From an uncultured Odoribacter sp. (GTDB taxonomy: Bacteria; Bacteroidota; Bacteroidia; Bacteroidales; Marinifilaceae): a stretch of 64,000 nt of DNA. Shown here in pieces: positions 1-8,600 of this stretch. The position numbers and the translations under genes are program-made. The DNA lies in the NCBI GenBank assembly GCA_900544025.1, contig UQTM01000008.1:3653-67652 (forward strand), written 5' to 3'. The notes beneath the pieces were generated by a model, which saw only the letters and a program-made list of their open reading frames with translations, was not told where the DNA came from and did no database searches. Position 1 is the stretch's first letter. Each line of letters opens with the position of its first letter.

Positions 1-159
1 CATCACAGGGAAGTACATACGATTGACTTTTACCGTCATATTGGAATGGAAACTTTGTGTGCCCTCTATCCTGATTTATTTAAGCCAGAAATTTGGCTGT
101 CTGAAAATCCACCTAAAATTGGACAGCCTAAAAAGAAGTTAGTAAAGCGAAGTAAATAA
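1..159 (+). CDS. C-terminal fragment of an unidentified element protein
   Basis: An open frame runs from the first base of the window to a TAA at 157-159, giving 52 residues of a protein whose start lies outside. It ends in a strongly basic tail (PKKKLVKRSK). A short inverted segment follows (about 177-212, containing gccgtattc...), then the convergent gene at 191. I do not recognise the family. The lack of stops, the basic C-terminus and the tight convergent arrangement support it being a real gene end. Confidence 0.5.
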   Translation, partial: HHREVHTIDFYRHIGMETLCALYPDLFKPEIWLSENPPKIGQPKKKLVKRSK

Positions 160-190
160 GATTGTTGTAAATGAAAAAAGCCGTATTCCT

Positions 191-868
191 TTATTGGGTA
201 CGGCTTTTATTGTTTGGGTAGGGTCTGTTTTCATAGTCTGGCGTTCCTCTTGGCTGTAACATATCATCACATTCTTCCTGAGTAAACGGATGCGGATATA
301 ACCTATATAATTTCTGTCCCTCGTTTTCTTCCCATACTGCAAATAAATCATTTCTTGTCAGCGTAATAAACCGTTTATCCTTCTCAATTTCACCTTTTAT
401 ATACCCTGTCTGTTCCGCTTCATTTAGTAGTCTTTCGATGTCTTCTGTTTTTAGCTTTATCATCCAGTCTGCCAATTCATCAGGAGCAGTATATAAACAT
501 CGGTTGGTGTAATTGATGCAGAGCGATTTCAATAATATCAAAAAGCCTTTCAACTCATCACTAATTGGCTCGTCTAATAATGCCACACTTATGCCAACCC
601 ATTTGCCAATAATAATATGATATGTATTTCTTGGGAATGTTCCATATTGCCCTCCTATATACTCTTTATCCTTAGTCAATAAATCTGCATCCTTAAACCG
701 TTTTATAACTGCTGAACTCTTTTTTAAATTCCATGCTTCCGCTAACGTACTTTGCTTTATATGTGTTTCAAGTGTAATCCAATTAGCCTTAACAGCCAAA
801 TAAAAATATCTGTATGTATCAATCGCACTTAAACGATTCACGTTTTGATTTATCCTTCTAAAGTTCAT
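191..868 (-). CDS. Hypothetical winged-helix-like protein of the mobile element
   Basis: About 225 residues from the MNFRR start; an in-frame ATG seven codons upstream (to 889) is possible but would begin with an unlikely MCCKRNN. Residues 20-65 read as a helix-turn-helix-like segment (STLAEAWNLKKSSAVIKRFK), which suggests DNA binding. A second alpha-helical region with DELADWMIKLKTEDIERLL could be another small winged helix. No family is recognised. It sits at the distal end of the leftward gene row, after a 280-bp spacer with two small hairpins (CGTCC/GGACG near 891-903 and AGAAAG/CTTTCT near 930-955). A replication or regulatory role in the element is a guess from the fold-like segment and position. 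Confidence 0.55.
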   Translation of the reverse strand: MNFRRINQNVNRLSAIDTYRYFYLAVKANWITLETHIKQSTLAEAWNLKKSSAVIKRFKDADLLTKDKEYIGGQYGTFPRNTYHIIIGKWVGISVALLDEPISDELKGFLILLKSLCINYTNRCLYTAPDELADWMIKLKTEDIERLLNEAEQTGYIKGEIEKDKRFITLTRNDLFAVWEENEGQKLYRLYPHPFTQEECDDMLQPRGTPDYENRPYPNNKSRTQ

Positions 869-1148
869 ATTATTTCTTTTGCAACACACAAGCGTCCGTA
901 GGACGGGAGTGTATAATAGTTATTAGTAAGAAAGGCGCCGAAGGTGGCTTTCTGTTTTCAACTTATTTTTCTTCCCTGTTTTCAATTCTCTATTTTGCCT
1001 TAAGTCAAACCAAAATTTCAGGGTTTAGCTTTCTTTCCGGTGATGCACTCTTTTTATTTTTATATATAATAACCTGTGAAAAAAAGGTGCAGTCCCGAAA
1101 TAAGGGTAAAGTATATCTTAACTGCTAATTTTATTCGGCAGTTCACTA

Positions 1149-2969
1149 TTAGTCAAATATCCTTTTAAAGCCTGTAATTACATAGCCTTTGACACGAACA
1201 CCGTTAATTGTTATTTGTTTACCCTTTAAGCTAATCCATTTATCTAACGCTTTACCAGTTGTACCGCCATATTGCTTAGCTAATGCCTTAGCATCTGTAT
1301 TTGAAATAAAGCTACCCAGTTTATACTGTTCTTCAATCTCTTTTACAATCCGTAAATCATCTGGTAAGTTTTCTGGGTTTAGTACTTCCTTTATCTTTTT
1401 CTGGCTTCTTAGCTTTAGTAATTGTTTATCTCCCAACTTTTGACGTGCATTACTCAAAAACGGATATTCTTCTTCAATTTCACTGATTCTGCCACCAATA
1501 CTAAGTGGATGCTGTTCCTTTAGCTGTATATACTCTTTTAGTGTATCTTCAAATGACTGCTTACTTCCTAAATCTTCATTGAGTTCTTCTGTCACCACTT
1601 CCCATATTACATCTGTCGTTTCTATTCCACTGCTACGATAAGCGTTCATTAAGTTTTTGCCAGAATGATACACCAAATTCTTTAGTTTATATTTGTAGAG
1701 TTCCAGTTTACCCGCCATGTCATTTACTACAAATTTATCCTCTGTGGCATTGTAGCGTATGTAATCTTTAGGAGTTAGTTCTTTGATTTTTTGCTGTTTG
1801 GCTTCTTCTGAATACTGGTTACATGCTTCTACACGTTCCAATGCTATGCGCTCCTGTTTTTTAGTTTCAGCCAATACATCTTTATAGTCTGCTTTATTTT
1901 TGTCTTTATCCTCTTTAGGTGTATCAAAAACATGAATGACAGAATTACGAAACGGGTTCGTTCTGGTTCTTATCCGTCCTGCAATTTGTGGTATGTCAGT
2001 TTCAATGCCTAATAGAGTGTATGACTTGGCAGAACTACTGACAACAAAGCACATTCCTGTTTCTGAATAGTAATCGACACCCTCAAATGATTTGCGAGTG
2101 ATAAAGTTGTACTTCTTAGTTGGTGATGATGAACTGGAAATAGTATAGCCTTTTAGTGTTGTACGGTTCTTGGGAGTATCAGCACATATAATTCTGCATT
2201 CCTCTGCATTTAGTTTGCAATGGTCGATTATCTTACGTATATCCGTTACACTGTTTACGAAAATAAATGCTTCGTATGATTTGATACCGTCTATTTCAAG
2301 GTATCCGTCACGCTGGTAGTCCTTAATGACATTTGCCATAAATACAAATACTTTGTTAGTTTTGGCTAACTGTATTTTGATTCGTGGCTTTTCTTTCCAG
2401 TCTGCAACATATTCAGTAATGCCTTCCAGTGCTAACGGCTTAAACTCGTCTGATAATGGAGTTGCAGACATAAAGCAAAAGGACTTGAATAACTTGTAAT
2501 TGTCAAATATGCCATGAATGGCAGTATCACGTAATAGGCATAGTTCCAGAAATGAATGGTATTCATCACATAGAAAACGGTATTCTTTCGGATTGATATA
2601 CTTTAGAATGAATGGTACTTTGTCGTAGGTACAAATGATTTTCTTCACTCCATCGGTCTGTAAGTATTCTTTTAGGTGATGTTCCAGTGCTGCATCACTA
2701 TTACCATAAGCACCAAATAAATTCATAACAGGACTTATGCCTGGCTGTTTGTCTTGCCAATTGTAGGCATTATCGTTTTTGTCTTTAGGTGGGTAACATT
2801 TGTTTTGTACTAACTCAGTGGTAGGGACGGCAATAATGTAGTTTTCATCATTGATTAATGCAATGGTGGTAGCACCGCATCCAGTCCATACTTTATTGAA
2901 TAGACAGTTGTATGGTAAATCAGGTAATATCAGATAACCGTTTTTTTCTACTATTGGTAGTTTTTTCAT
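1149..2969 (-). CDS. SF2 helicase-like protein with degenerate Walker A
   Basis: A 606-residue protein with the order of superfamily 2 helicase motifs: a P-loop-like TGCGATT at residues 29-35, an AVPTTELV segment (motif Ia-like, 48-55), CDEYH (Walker B/DEAH-like, 134-138), MSATP (motif III, 167-171), SFEGVDYYSE (motif V-like, 294-303) and QIAGRIRTR (motif VI, 328-336). The invariant P-loop lysine is replaced by alanine, so ATP hydrolysis in the usual way is doubtful even though the other motifs persist. The C-terminal 200 residues are charged and unassigned. The gene is followed upstream by the 431-residue gene with a 110-bp gap, so they probably share a transcript. Such proteins are familiar from Bacteroidetes mobile elements and could act in element replication or processing; that role is inference. 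Confidence 0.7.
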   Translation of the reverse strand: MKKLPIVEKNGYLILPDLPYNCLFNKVWTGCGATTIALINDENYIIAVPTTELVQNKCYPPKDKNDNAYNWQDKQPGISPVMNLFGAYGNSDAALEHHLKEYLQTDGVKKIICTYDKVPFILKYINPKEYRFLCDEYHSFLELCLLRDTAIHGIFDNYKLFKSFCFMSATPLSDEFKPLALEGITEYVADWKEKPRIKIQLAKTNKVFVFMANVIKDYQRDGYLEIDGIKSYEAFIFVNSVTDIRKIIDHCKLNAEECRIICADTPKNRTTLKGYTISSSSSPTKKYNFITRKSFEGVDYYSETGMCFVVSSSAKSYTLLGIETDIPQIAGRIRTRTNPFRNSVIHVFDTPKEDKDKNKADYKDVLAETKKQERIALERVEACNQYSEEAKQQKIKELTPKDYIRYNATEDKFVVNDMAGKLELYKYKLKNLVYHSGKNLMNAYRSSGIETTDVIWEVVTEELNEDLGSKQSFEDTLKEYIQLKEQHPLSIGGRISEIEEEYPFLSNARQKLGDKQLLKLRSQKKIKEVLNPENLPDDLRIVKEIEEQYKLGSFISNTDAKALAKQYGGTTGKALDKWISLKGKQITINGVRVKGYVITGFKRIFD

Positions 2970-3078
2970 GGCTTTTTGTTTAGAAATGGATATAGTTCTT
3001 CCGTACTCAGTATTTTAGTGCTGAATAACAAGTAAAAAGAGTGTGAGCCGACCTGTCACATCGGCTCTGTGACTTAGA

Positions 3079-4374
3079 TTAGGCTGCTTCTTGTTGGGAA
3101 GCTAAGGTTCGTTTTTCCACTAAGAAGCCATATAACATATCCATTTTATCGGAATGTGTTTCGATAAGGCGTTTAACTTCGTGTGGGGTAAGTTGTTCCA
3201 GATAGTGTAAGGCAAGGTCAAAACCGTTTAGTTCTTTGCTATCACCTTTTGGTTGTCTGGCAAATTTGGTAATTGCATCAATCAGGTAACGGCTTTTGAT
3301 AAGTTCGCCAACTCCTTTATTAACAAGAATGTCAATAGTTCTCTCTCCTGCTGTCAGGTCATACTTTATATCTTTGGGCATAATACCACGGGTAGCCTGC
3401 TTCCATTGTTTAGGATTCAGACGCCCGCCAAGGGCATAGTACTTGAATGCTGTGCTTTTCGGTATCTCTTTTTCGATGGAGATTTTAAACACTCTCTGCA
3501 TCAGTTCGTCTTCTGTTGCCAGAGCTGCGACACCTGCCTGCTCTTTACTGTTCAGCGCCCTGTCAAGTACAGTATTGTTGCCGATATACTTACCCAATTC
3601 CTGCATGGTATTGAGGTTCTTCACACGCACATTGTTCAATATTATTTTAGGCGTATTATTTACTTCCGCTTCAATATTCAGTTTATGTGCAGCACAGAAT
3701 ACGGCATGTGTGGCAGCTCCGCCGACTGGCACATATACATTAGGTGTATTTTTCGGAATGGTATTGCCGTTCAGGTCTTTCAACTCTATTCCATTATTGT
3801 AAAACAAGTCGGCAGGAGTAACATACTTCGGAGCATCGTACTCAAAAAGCGGGTCTGTCAGACACTCTGTCGCAATGTCGATAACTGTTGGTTTTGTTTG
3901 CAGGTTGTAATCTGAAATACCGATGATTATTTCAGCTTCTTTTTTTGTTATCATCATAGCATCCTTTTCGTCAGATTCAGTGTGACAGAATAGGACTGGT
4001 AATAGAGGGAGGGATTGTTTTTCAAACCAAGTCTTTACTGCCTTAACAGCTTTACGGTAGATAACCCCGCGTGCTTTTTGCTTGGTCTTTAGACCATCTG
4101 CATTTTCTTCAACGGCTTTTTTGGCATCCTCTGCTTCTTGGCGGAGTTCAACGATGCTTTTTTCATTTTTGGGCATTACTTTGTCGCCCGTTTCTTTTAA
4201 ACTTGTCATTGTTTCTTTATTTTTAAATTCATTATTATTTTCCCCTGCTACCATTGTTGTAGCCCCCTCATTTACCTGTTCAGCTTGTAAGCTGCTTTGT
4301 GCTTCCATAATCTCACCTTGTGAGGTGGAAACTTTCTGTGCTGCGATTGCAGCATTTTCTTTTAATTCTACCAT
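3079..4374 (-). CDS. Hypothetical element protein, 431 residues, N-terminal coiled coil
   Basis: The first 110 residues are Ala/Glu/Lys/Gln-rich and likely coiled-coil or disordered. They are followed by a compact region (about 110-240) with VPVGGAATHAVFCAAHKLN and a C-terminal helical region. I do not recognise the family. Several in-frame ATGs occur in the first 75 codons, so the start is uncertain; the longest frame is kept because a good -7 promoter box lies 85-92 bp upstream. It is the first gene of the leftward transcript 431-aa/helicase and its promoter is packed with palindromes, which suggests tight or self-regulation. Confidence 0.6.
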   Translation of the reverse strand: MVELKENAAIAAQKVSTSQGEIMEAQSSLQAEQVNEGATTMVAGENNNEFKNKETMTSLKETGDKVMPKNEKSIVELRQEAEDAKKAVEENADGLKTKQKARGVIYRKAVKAVKTWFEKQSLPLLPVLFCHTESDEKDAMMITKKEAEIIIGISDYNLQTKPTVIDIATECLTDPLFEYDAPKYVTPADLFYNNGIELKDLNGNTIPKNTPNVYVPVGGAATHAVFCAAHKLNIEAEVNNTPKIILNNVRVKNLNTMQELGKYIGNNTVLDRALNSKEQAGVAALATEDELMQRVFKISIEKEIPKSTAFKYYALGGRLNPKQWKQATRGIMPKDIKYDLTAGERTIDILVNKGVGELIKSRYLIDAITKFARQPKGDSKELNGFDLALHYLEQLTPHEVKRLIETHSDKMDMLYGFLVEKRTLASQQEAA

Positions 4375-4427
4375 CTTGTTTAATTTTAATGGTGTGAAAC
4401 ACTTTTTTTCTGTTCAATCGTAAATGA

Positions 4428-4466
4428 GGTGCGCACCGTCAATCATCAATTGACAGTACAAATGTA
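4428..4466 (-). promoter_or_regulatory. Promoter with two palindromic operator candidates
   Basis: On the minus strand TACATTTG (4459-4466) matches the Bacteroidetes -7 consensus TAnnTTTG; no clear -33 box is seen. The predicted transcript start (about 4452) lies in an inverted repeat GTCAAT-5-ATTGAC (4438-4454), and directly beside it is the perfect palindrome GGTGCGCACC (4428-4437). Two dyads at and just after the start point are the arrangement expected of repressor operators. Confidence 0.5.
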
Positions 4467-4515
4467 TGGCTGATTTTTGTAAGTAAATAATAATTAATAG
4501 GTTATAAATAATTAA

Positions 4516-4546
4516 TCACATAAATCAAATAGAATTATTTATGTGA
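4516..4546. repeat. 10-bp inverted repeat TCACATAAAT with 11-bp spacer
   Basis: TCACATAAAT (4516-4525) and its exact complement ATTTATGTGA (4537-4546) flank an AT-only-like spacer, within a very AT-rich stretch (about 4470-4570) between two leftward genes. It could be a dimeric protein-binding site or part of an element replication origin; nothing in the sequence separates these. Confidence 0.55.
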
Positions 4547-4617
4547 CGAATTACTTATGTCTGAAAATGAGGAAAGAAGATTTTGGAGGGAAGACAGGAA
4601 TAAACGGCAACAGATTT

Positions 4618-5553
4618 TTATTCAAAACTCCACCATTTGATTAAAGCCTTTTCTGCTTGGTAGTGGGATAATAAAGCACGCATATAAACAGCATCCATTT
4701 CTTTTTTGGGGGCATGTAATTGCAGGTATTTCAAAAAGTCAATCGTAAAAAAAGCCTCTTGGTCATTTAATATGACGCTGCCTGTTTTCAGAGAGGTCTG
4801 GTGAATGAGATTATATGCACTTAACAGGACATTACACTGACCTTTTTTCGTTTTTCTGCCTGCTTTGCCTTTGGTGGAATATTTTTCTTTCAGTTCTTTT
4901 CGTATGGCTGCTATATCCATTTCTTGCTCTAAAGAAGCATAAATCATTTTCTTAAACCATCCATTCCAGTTATCAAGCATGACGGATTTGCCGTTATATA
5001 AAATTTTGATACCTTTTTTTTCTTTGGCTGCATAGAGTAATTCAGCCAATTTCAATTTTTCTCCACGTATAAAGTAATCATCAGGAACATATACCCCTCC
5101 TTCAAATGTACCCTGAGTGTAAATGTATTTGGCAAAAACGGCTATTAAAACAAGGAAGGAATAATAACAGTCATCATGTGGCAAATTATAGCTGTCCCAA
5201 AATTTATCAAATTCAGTAAGGGTAAAAGCAGGCTGGTTTGGAGAGGTCAGAACAGGCAGTACAAAATTATTGCCTACGCTGAGAACAAAGTCGTATATAT
5301 TTGTATAGTCAGGAATAAAGTCTGCTATTTTCCTTTTACGCAGGAAAAAATTCATTTCGTCTTCTGTCAGGTAGTAGGGTGTACCTTGTTTTAATTTTTC
5401 TGTATCATCTGTTACTTTCCCAACAAGAAATATGGCTTCTGTAAGCTGAAATTCTTTTATAAACATAACATGTTCATAATTGATAGACTTTTCAAGTAAG
5501 GGAGTGATACGTTTTAGCACTTCACAGGGAATTATGACTTTACTTTCTGACAT
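4618..5553 (-). CDS. Hypothetical element protein, 311 residues
   Basis: No signal peptide, membrane segment or known motif. A basic patch KGKAGRKTKKGQ near residue 230 could contact nucleic acid. The protein is otherwise mixed helix-rich with many aromatic residues and ends in KWWSFE. It lies between the integrase and the 431-residue gene in the same orientation, with an 88-bp gap to the integrase. I cannot assign a family; accessory or replication function is only suggested by position. Confidence 0.55.
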   Translation of the reverse strand: MSESKVIIPCEVLKRITPLLEKSINYEHVMFIKEFQLTEAIFLVGKVTDDTEKLKQGTPYYLTEDEMNFFLRKRKIADFIPDYTNIYDFVLSVGNNFVLPVLTSPNQPAFTLTEFDKFWDSYNLPHDDCYYSFLVLIAVFAKYIYTQGTFEGGVYVPDDYFIRGEKLKLAELLYAAKEKKGIKILYNGKSVMLDNWNGWFKKMIYASLEQEMDIAAIRKELKEKYSTKGKAGRKTKKGQCNVLLSAYNLIHQTSLKTGSVILNDQEAFFTIDFLKYLQLHAPKKEMDAVYMRALLSHYQAEKALIKWWSFE

Positions 5554-5640
5554 GGTGCAAATATTTTCAGATTGTATATAACACCCAAAAATAAAAAAAA
5601 TACCACCACCCTCCTAATAACAGAGGGAAGTGGTTTTGGG

Positions 5641-6849
5641 TTACAATAAATTACTCATAGCTGCATCTACCTGTTCGTTTTCAAAACTGTCAAGGTAAAT
5701 CTGTGTTACTTTTTCGCTACTGTGTCCCATTGCTTCACAAATAATTGAAGTATTAACGCCTGACCGTTTTAATACAGTTGCAAATGAATGACGAGCTGTG
5801 TAGGTTGTCAGGTCGATAGGCAGGTTTAGTTCTTCGCCTATTGCTTTTAGATTTCGATTAATACTTTTAGCTACTTGCCTTATTCTATTCCTTTGTTGGC
5901 TCTCTGTTAAGGGTTGACTTGATAAGATTGGGAATAGATAGGGGTTATTAGTCGATTTGTATTTGTTAATGATTTCTATTGCTTGGGCTTGGAGTGGTAA
6001 GGTGATTAGTTGCTTAGTCTTTCGGCGAATATATGATAGGCGATTGTCTATAATGTTATCTTCTTTCAAAAAAGCAATGTCTTTAAAGTTAATACCACCC
6101 ATGAAATAAGAAAATGCGAATAGGTCTACGGTTAGCTGTCTGTAACGACACTTTTTAGATTGGGCTTGATAATTGATTATTTCTAATACGTCATTTTTGG
6201 TAAGTGCCCGTTTTGCTGTATCTTGATGTAATTTTGATACTTTATAACTTCTAAACGGATAGCACTCTGGTTTCACAAACTGCTTTTCCATTGCAATATT
6301 ATAAACAGCACGAAGTGTCCTAAAGCGGATGCCAATAGTGTTTTCTTTGTTACCAATATTGCGTAACCATGCTTCATACTTTTGTAACCATTCTTTGTCT
6401 ATCTCTGAAAAATATATATCAAGATGCCCATTGAAATTGAGTAAAGAATGATAAACGGTTTCGTGTGATTCTGCATAGCCTAATCGTTTAGCATCTTTTA
6501 GTTCCTGTATTCGCTCTACAAATAATTCTCCAACCGTTTTGCGCTTCGTGGGGTTAGTCACTTTTTGAACCAATGATTTGGCTGTGAAATCTTTATTTTC
6601 AATCTTTAATTCTATTAGCTGTTCTTGATACTCCTTTGTTTTCTCTGTGATTAGTCGAAGTATAGCATCTTTATTGGGACAGTTGCGTTTTGGTTGATTC
6701 TTTTCAAAATCCCAAAATTGAGGTGGAATTGAAACGCCTAAACTTTGATACTTGCTTTTGCGGTCTTTTGTAATACGGAGCATTAATGGGTGTTCGCCAT
6801 TGGATAATGTTTTGTTTTTGTAGTAAACTACTGAAACAGAAGTATTCAT
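5641..6849 (-). CDS. int: Tyrosine site-specific recombinase (integrase)
   Basis: The protein has the Bacteroidetes integrase layout: an Arm-type N-terminal domain (NGEHPLMLRITKDRK), a SAM-like core-binding domain and a C-terminal catalytic domain. Counted from the upstream ATG at 6891, the box II segment is YTARHSF with Arg at 367, MGHSS gives the second His (390), and Tyr399 in IYLDSF is the nucleophile. The box I arginine is replaced by glycine in FMGGINFKD (about 263-271), a substitution of the kind known for IntDOT of CTnDOT. I favour the ATG at 6849 (MNTSVSVVYYK) because the 14 codons before it are made of the GGTTCAAACA direct repeats; the longer frame to 6891 is the alternative. It stands at the element edge beside tRNA-Leu and should catalyse integration and excision. 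Confidence 0.9.
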   Translation of the reverse strand: MNTSVSVVYYKNKTLSNGEHPLMLRITKDRKSKYQSLGVSIPPQFWDFEKNQPKRNCPNKDAILRLITEKTKEYQEQLIELKIENKDFTAKSLVQKVTNPTKRKTVGELFVERIQELKDAKRLGYAESHETVYHSLLNFNGHLDIYFSEIDKEWLQKYEAWLRNIGNKENTIGIRFRTLRAVYNIAMEKQFVKPECYPFRSYKVSKLHQDTAKRALTKNDVLEIINYQAQSKKCRYRQLTVDLFAFSYFMGGINFKDIAFLKEDNIIDNRLSYIRRKTKQLITLPLQAQAIEIINKYKSTNNPYLFPILSSQPLTESQQRNRIRQVAKSINRNLKAIGEELNLPIDLTTYTARHSFATVLKRSGVNTSIICEAMGHSSEKVTQIYLDSFENEQVDAAMSNLL

Positions 6850-6860
6850 GTCTAATTCTT

Positions 6861-6894
6861 GGTTCAAACATGGTTCAAACAACTGGTTCAAACA
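6861..6894. repeat. Three copies of GGTTCAAACA at the integrase start
   Basis: GGTTCAAACA occurs at 6861-6870, 6872-6881 and 6885-6894 on the plus strand, spaced 11 and 13 bp, immediately upstream of the preferred integrase start. Close-set direct repeats next to an integrase gene and the element edge are typical of recombinase or excisionase arm-type binding sites. The sequence also resembles the T-arm of tRNA genes (GGTTCAA), which may be chance. Confidence 0.6.
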
Positions 6895-6932
6895 TGACTA
6901 AAATAGGGGGAGGGAGGGTGGAGTAAGGACAT

Positions 6933-6964
6933 AAAAAAAAGGAAGTAACATTTCTGTAACTTCC
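6933..6964 (-). terminator. Terminator of the tRNA-Gly/tRNA-Leu transcript
   Basis: On the minus strand GGAAGTTACA-gaaa-TGTTACTTCC forms a 10-bp stem with one mismatch, followed by a run of eight or more T residues, ten bases after the encoded CCA of tRNA-Leu. Confidence 0.75.
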
Positions 6965-6976
6965 TGATTTTTATGG

Positions 6977-7061
6977 TACTCGAGGCGGGAATTGAACCCG
7001 CACGAACGCAATGTTCACAGGATTTTAAGTCCTGCGTGTCTACCGATTCCACCACTCGAGC
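6977..7061 (-). tRNA. tRNA-Leu (anticodon TAA)
   Basis: 85 bases in cloverleaf form with a long variable arm as expected for a leucine tRNA. The acceptor stem pairs GCTCGAG with CTCGAGT, the anticodon loop CTTAAAA gives TAA, the T-arm reads CGGGTTCAATTCCCG, and CCA is encoded (6974-6976). It is the second gene of the tRNA transcript and the chromosomal neighbour of the integrase, so its 3' end is a candidate attachment site. Confidence 0.97.
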
Positions 7062-7077
7062 ATCCTCGTTAAGAGAG

Positions 7078-7150
<73 letters not shown>

Positions 7151-7188
7151 ATTTCAAGGAATAAAGAACTATTTTTCTTTAGCGAGTG

Positions 7189-7219
7189 CAAATATAAGGC
7201 GTTTTTTAGTTTGTACAAA
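7189..7219 (-). promoter_or_regulatory. Promoter of the tRNA pair
   Basis: On the minus strand TTTG (7216-7219), 19 bp, then TATATTTG (7189-7196): an exact match to the Bacteroidetes housekeeping promoter, placing the start about 32 bases before tRNA-Gly. Confidence 0.85.
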
Positions 7220-7402
7220 TAAAAAGCTAAAAATATTTATCGGGTGTGAGTATTTATGTATTCTTCAGAAGGGAGGATGATAATTTTAATATGTGTGCAA
7301 AAAAATGGCAGAGAATTGTTATATTTGTCAGGTTTTAGGGCAGAATGCCCGCTATCGCGAGGTATTGTAAAGTCCGCATGTTTTATTATTTTTTAGAATA
7401 AG

Positions 7403-8269
7403 ATGCCAGGAACAAAGAGCAGAAGAATAGCCGGTTCGTATTTTGTATCCACACTCAGTATATCACTGGTATTGGTCGTGATAGGTATTCTTGTGTTTAT
7501 CTTGTTGAATGCCAGATTGATTTCCGATCAGGTGAAACAGAATATCGGTTTTTCGATCATCGTGAAAGATAATGTGAACGAGGCTGAAATCAAGAAAATG
7601 CAAAAAATTCTGGATACGAAGCCTTTTGTCGCTTCCTCTTACTTTATCAGCAAGGCAGATGCCGCAAAGGCTTTTAAAGAGGAATTGGGAGAGGATTTTG
7701 AAGAGGTTTTGGGATATAATCCGCTTTTACCTTCGGTTGAAATCAAACTGAATCCTTTGTATGCGAATAACGATTCTTTGCAGGTCATTGAAAAAAGCTT
7801 ATTGAAAAATGAGGTGATTCAGGAGGTGTCTTACCAGAAATCGCTGGTGCACATGATTAATGAGAATGTCCGCAAGATTAGCTTTATTTTGTTGATTGCC
7901 GGGGTTGCATTATTGTTGATCTCTTTTACTTTGATTCGCAACACAATTCATCTGTCCGTATATTCCCAGCGTTTTTTGATTAAAACCATGCAGTTGGTGG
8001 GCGCAAAGCCATTTTTTATCTGTAAGCCTTTCATTCAGAACGGGGCTTGGTTTGGTTTCTTCGGGAGTATGGTCGCCAATGTGATCTTGTTGGTTGCTAT
8101 TTTTTTCCTGCAAAAAGAAGTGGGCGGAGTGGTTAATTTAATGAATAAAGAATTGTTGATTATCATGGTGGTGATTATAACGGTTGCCGGGATTTTGTTG
8201 TCGTTTATATCGGCATGGTTGTCGGTGTCCCGCTATTTGAATAAAGATTTGAACGAACTGTATAATTAA
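7403..8269 (+). CDS. ftsX: Cell division protein FtsX
   Basis: 288 residues with the FtsX plan: a cytoplasmic N-terminus, TM1 (about 15-37), a periplasmic domain (about 40-155), then three TM segments (about 158-180, 205-232, 250-272). With FtsE it forms an ABC-type complex at the septum that controls peptidoglycan hydrolases. It leads the conserved Bacteroidetes run ftsX-DUF3098-uppP-truB-queA, all on the same strand with short gaps. A -7-like TATATTTG at 7320-7327 lies 75 bp upstream. ftsE is not in the window. Confidence 0.93.
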   Translation: MPGTKSRRIAGSYFVSTLSISLVLVVIGILVFILLNARLISDQVKQNIGFSIIVKDNVNEAEIKKMQKILDTKPFVASSYFISKADAAKAFKEELGEDFEEVLGYNPLLPSVEIKLNPLYANNDSLQVIEKSLLKNEVIQEVSYQKSLVHMINENVRKISFILLIAGVALLLISFTLIRNTIHLSVYSQRFLIKTMQLVGAKPFFICKPFIQNGAWFGFFGSMVANVILLVAIFFLQKEVGGVVNLMNKELLIIMVVIITVAGILLSFISAWLSVSRYLNKDLNELYN

Positions 8270-8300
8270 AGATATAAGAGATAAGCCAAATAAAATTGAT

Positions 8301-8579
8301 ATGGTAAAAAGTAGTTTAAAAAGTACAGAGCCAGGTAAAAAATCCGGATTTCCTATACCGGTGAGTAGCTATAAAATGATTCTGATCGGTTTTGGAATTG
8401 TGTTGTTGGGATTTATTTTGATGATGGGAGGGGGAGCCGATAGTCCTGACGAGTTCAATTATAATATTTTCAGTTTTCGCCGGATTACATTAGCCCCTAT
8501 CGTCGTGTTACTTGGGTTTGCTTTTGTGTTCTGGGCTATTATGCGTAAGCCGAAAGCAAAGAAAGAAGAGGGCGAATAA
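8301..8579 (+). CDS. DUF3098 family small membrane protein
   Basis: 92 residues with two hydrophobic segments (about 28-45 and 65-82) separated by a short loop (MGGGADSPDEFNYNIFSFRR) and a Lys/Glu-rich C-terminal tail. DUF3098 proteins sit between ftsX and uppP across Bacteroidetes; their function is unknown, but linkage suggests envelope or division. It lies 31 bases after ftsX and 21 before uppP. Confidence 0.85.
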   Translation: MVKSSLKSTEPGKKSGFPIPVSSYKMILIGFGIVLLGFILMMGGGADSPDEFNYNIFSFRRITLAPIVVLLGFAFVFWAIMRKPKAKKEEGE

Positions 8580-8600
8580 AGATCTTTAAATTTTAGCAAT

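Larger units (their letters stand above)
1..6932. mobile_element. Right-hand end of an integrative element next to tRNA-Leu
   Basis: The block holds a tyrosine integrase at its right edge beside two tRNA genes, a helicase-like protein and several proteins I cannot assign, all more AT-rich than the chromosomal genes that follow. Except for the fragment at the left edge, all genes run leftwards from the integrase. The left end lies outside the window. The right boundary is not fixed: an intact terminator for the tRNA genes sits at 6933-6964, so the junction is either left of it or within the tRNA-Leu 3' end with the terminator supplied by the element. No relaxase or transfer gene is visible here, so whether the element is conjugative, mobilisable or phage-like cannot be told. 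Confidence 0.7.

Noticed and set aside
3253..3915. 220-codon plus-strand frame inside the 431-residue gene
   Set aside because: Cys/Phe/Val-rich antisense shadow with no domain; the minus-strand gene has a promoter and sensible composition.
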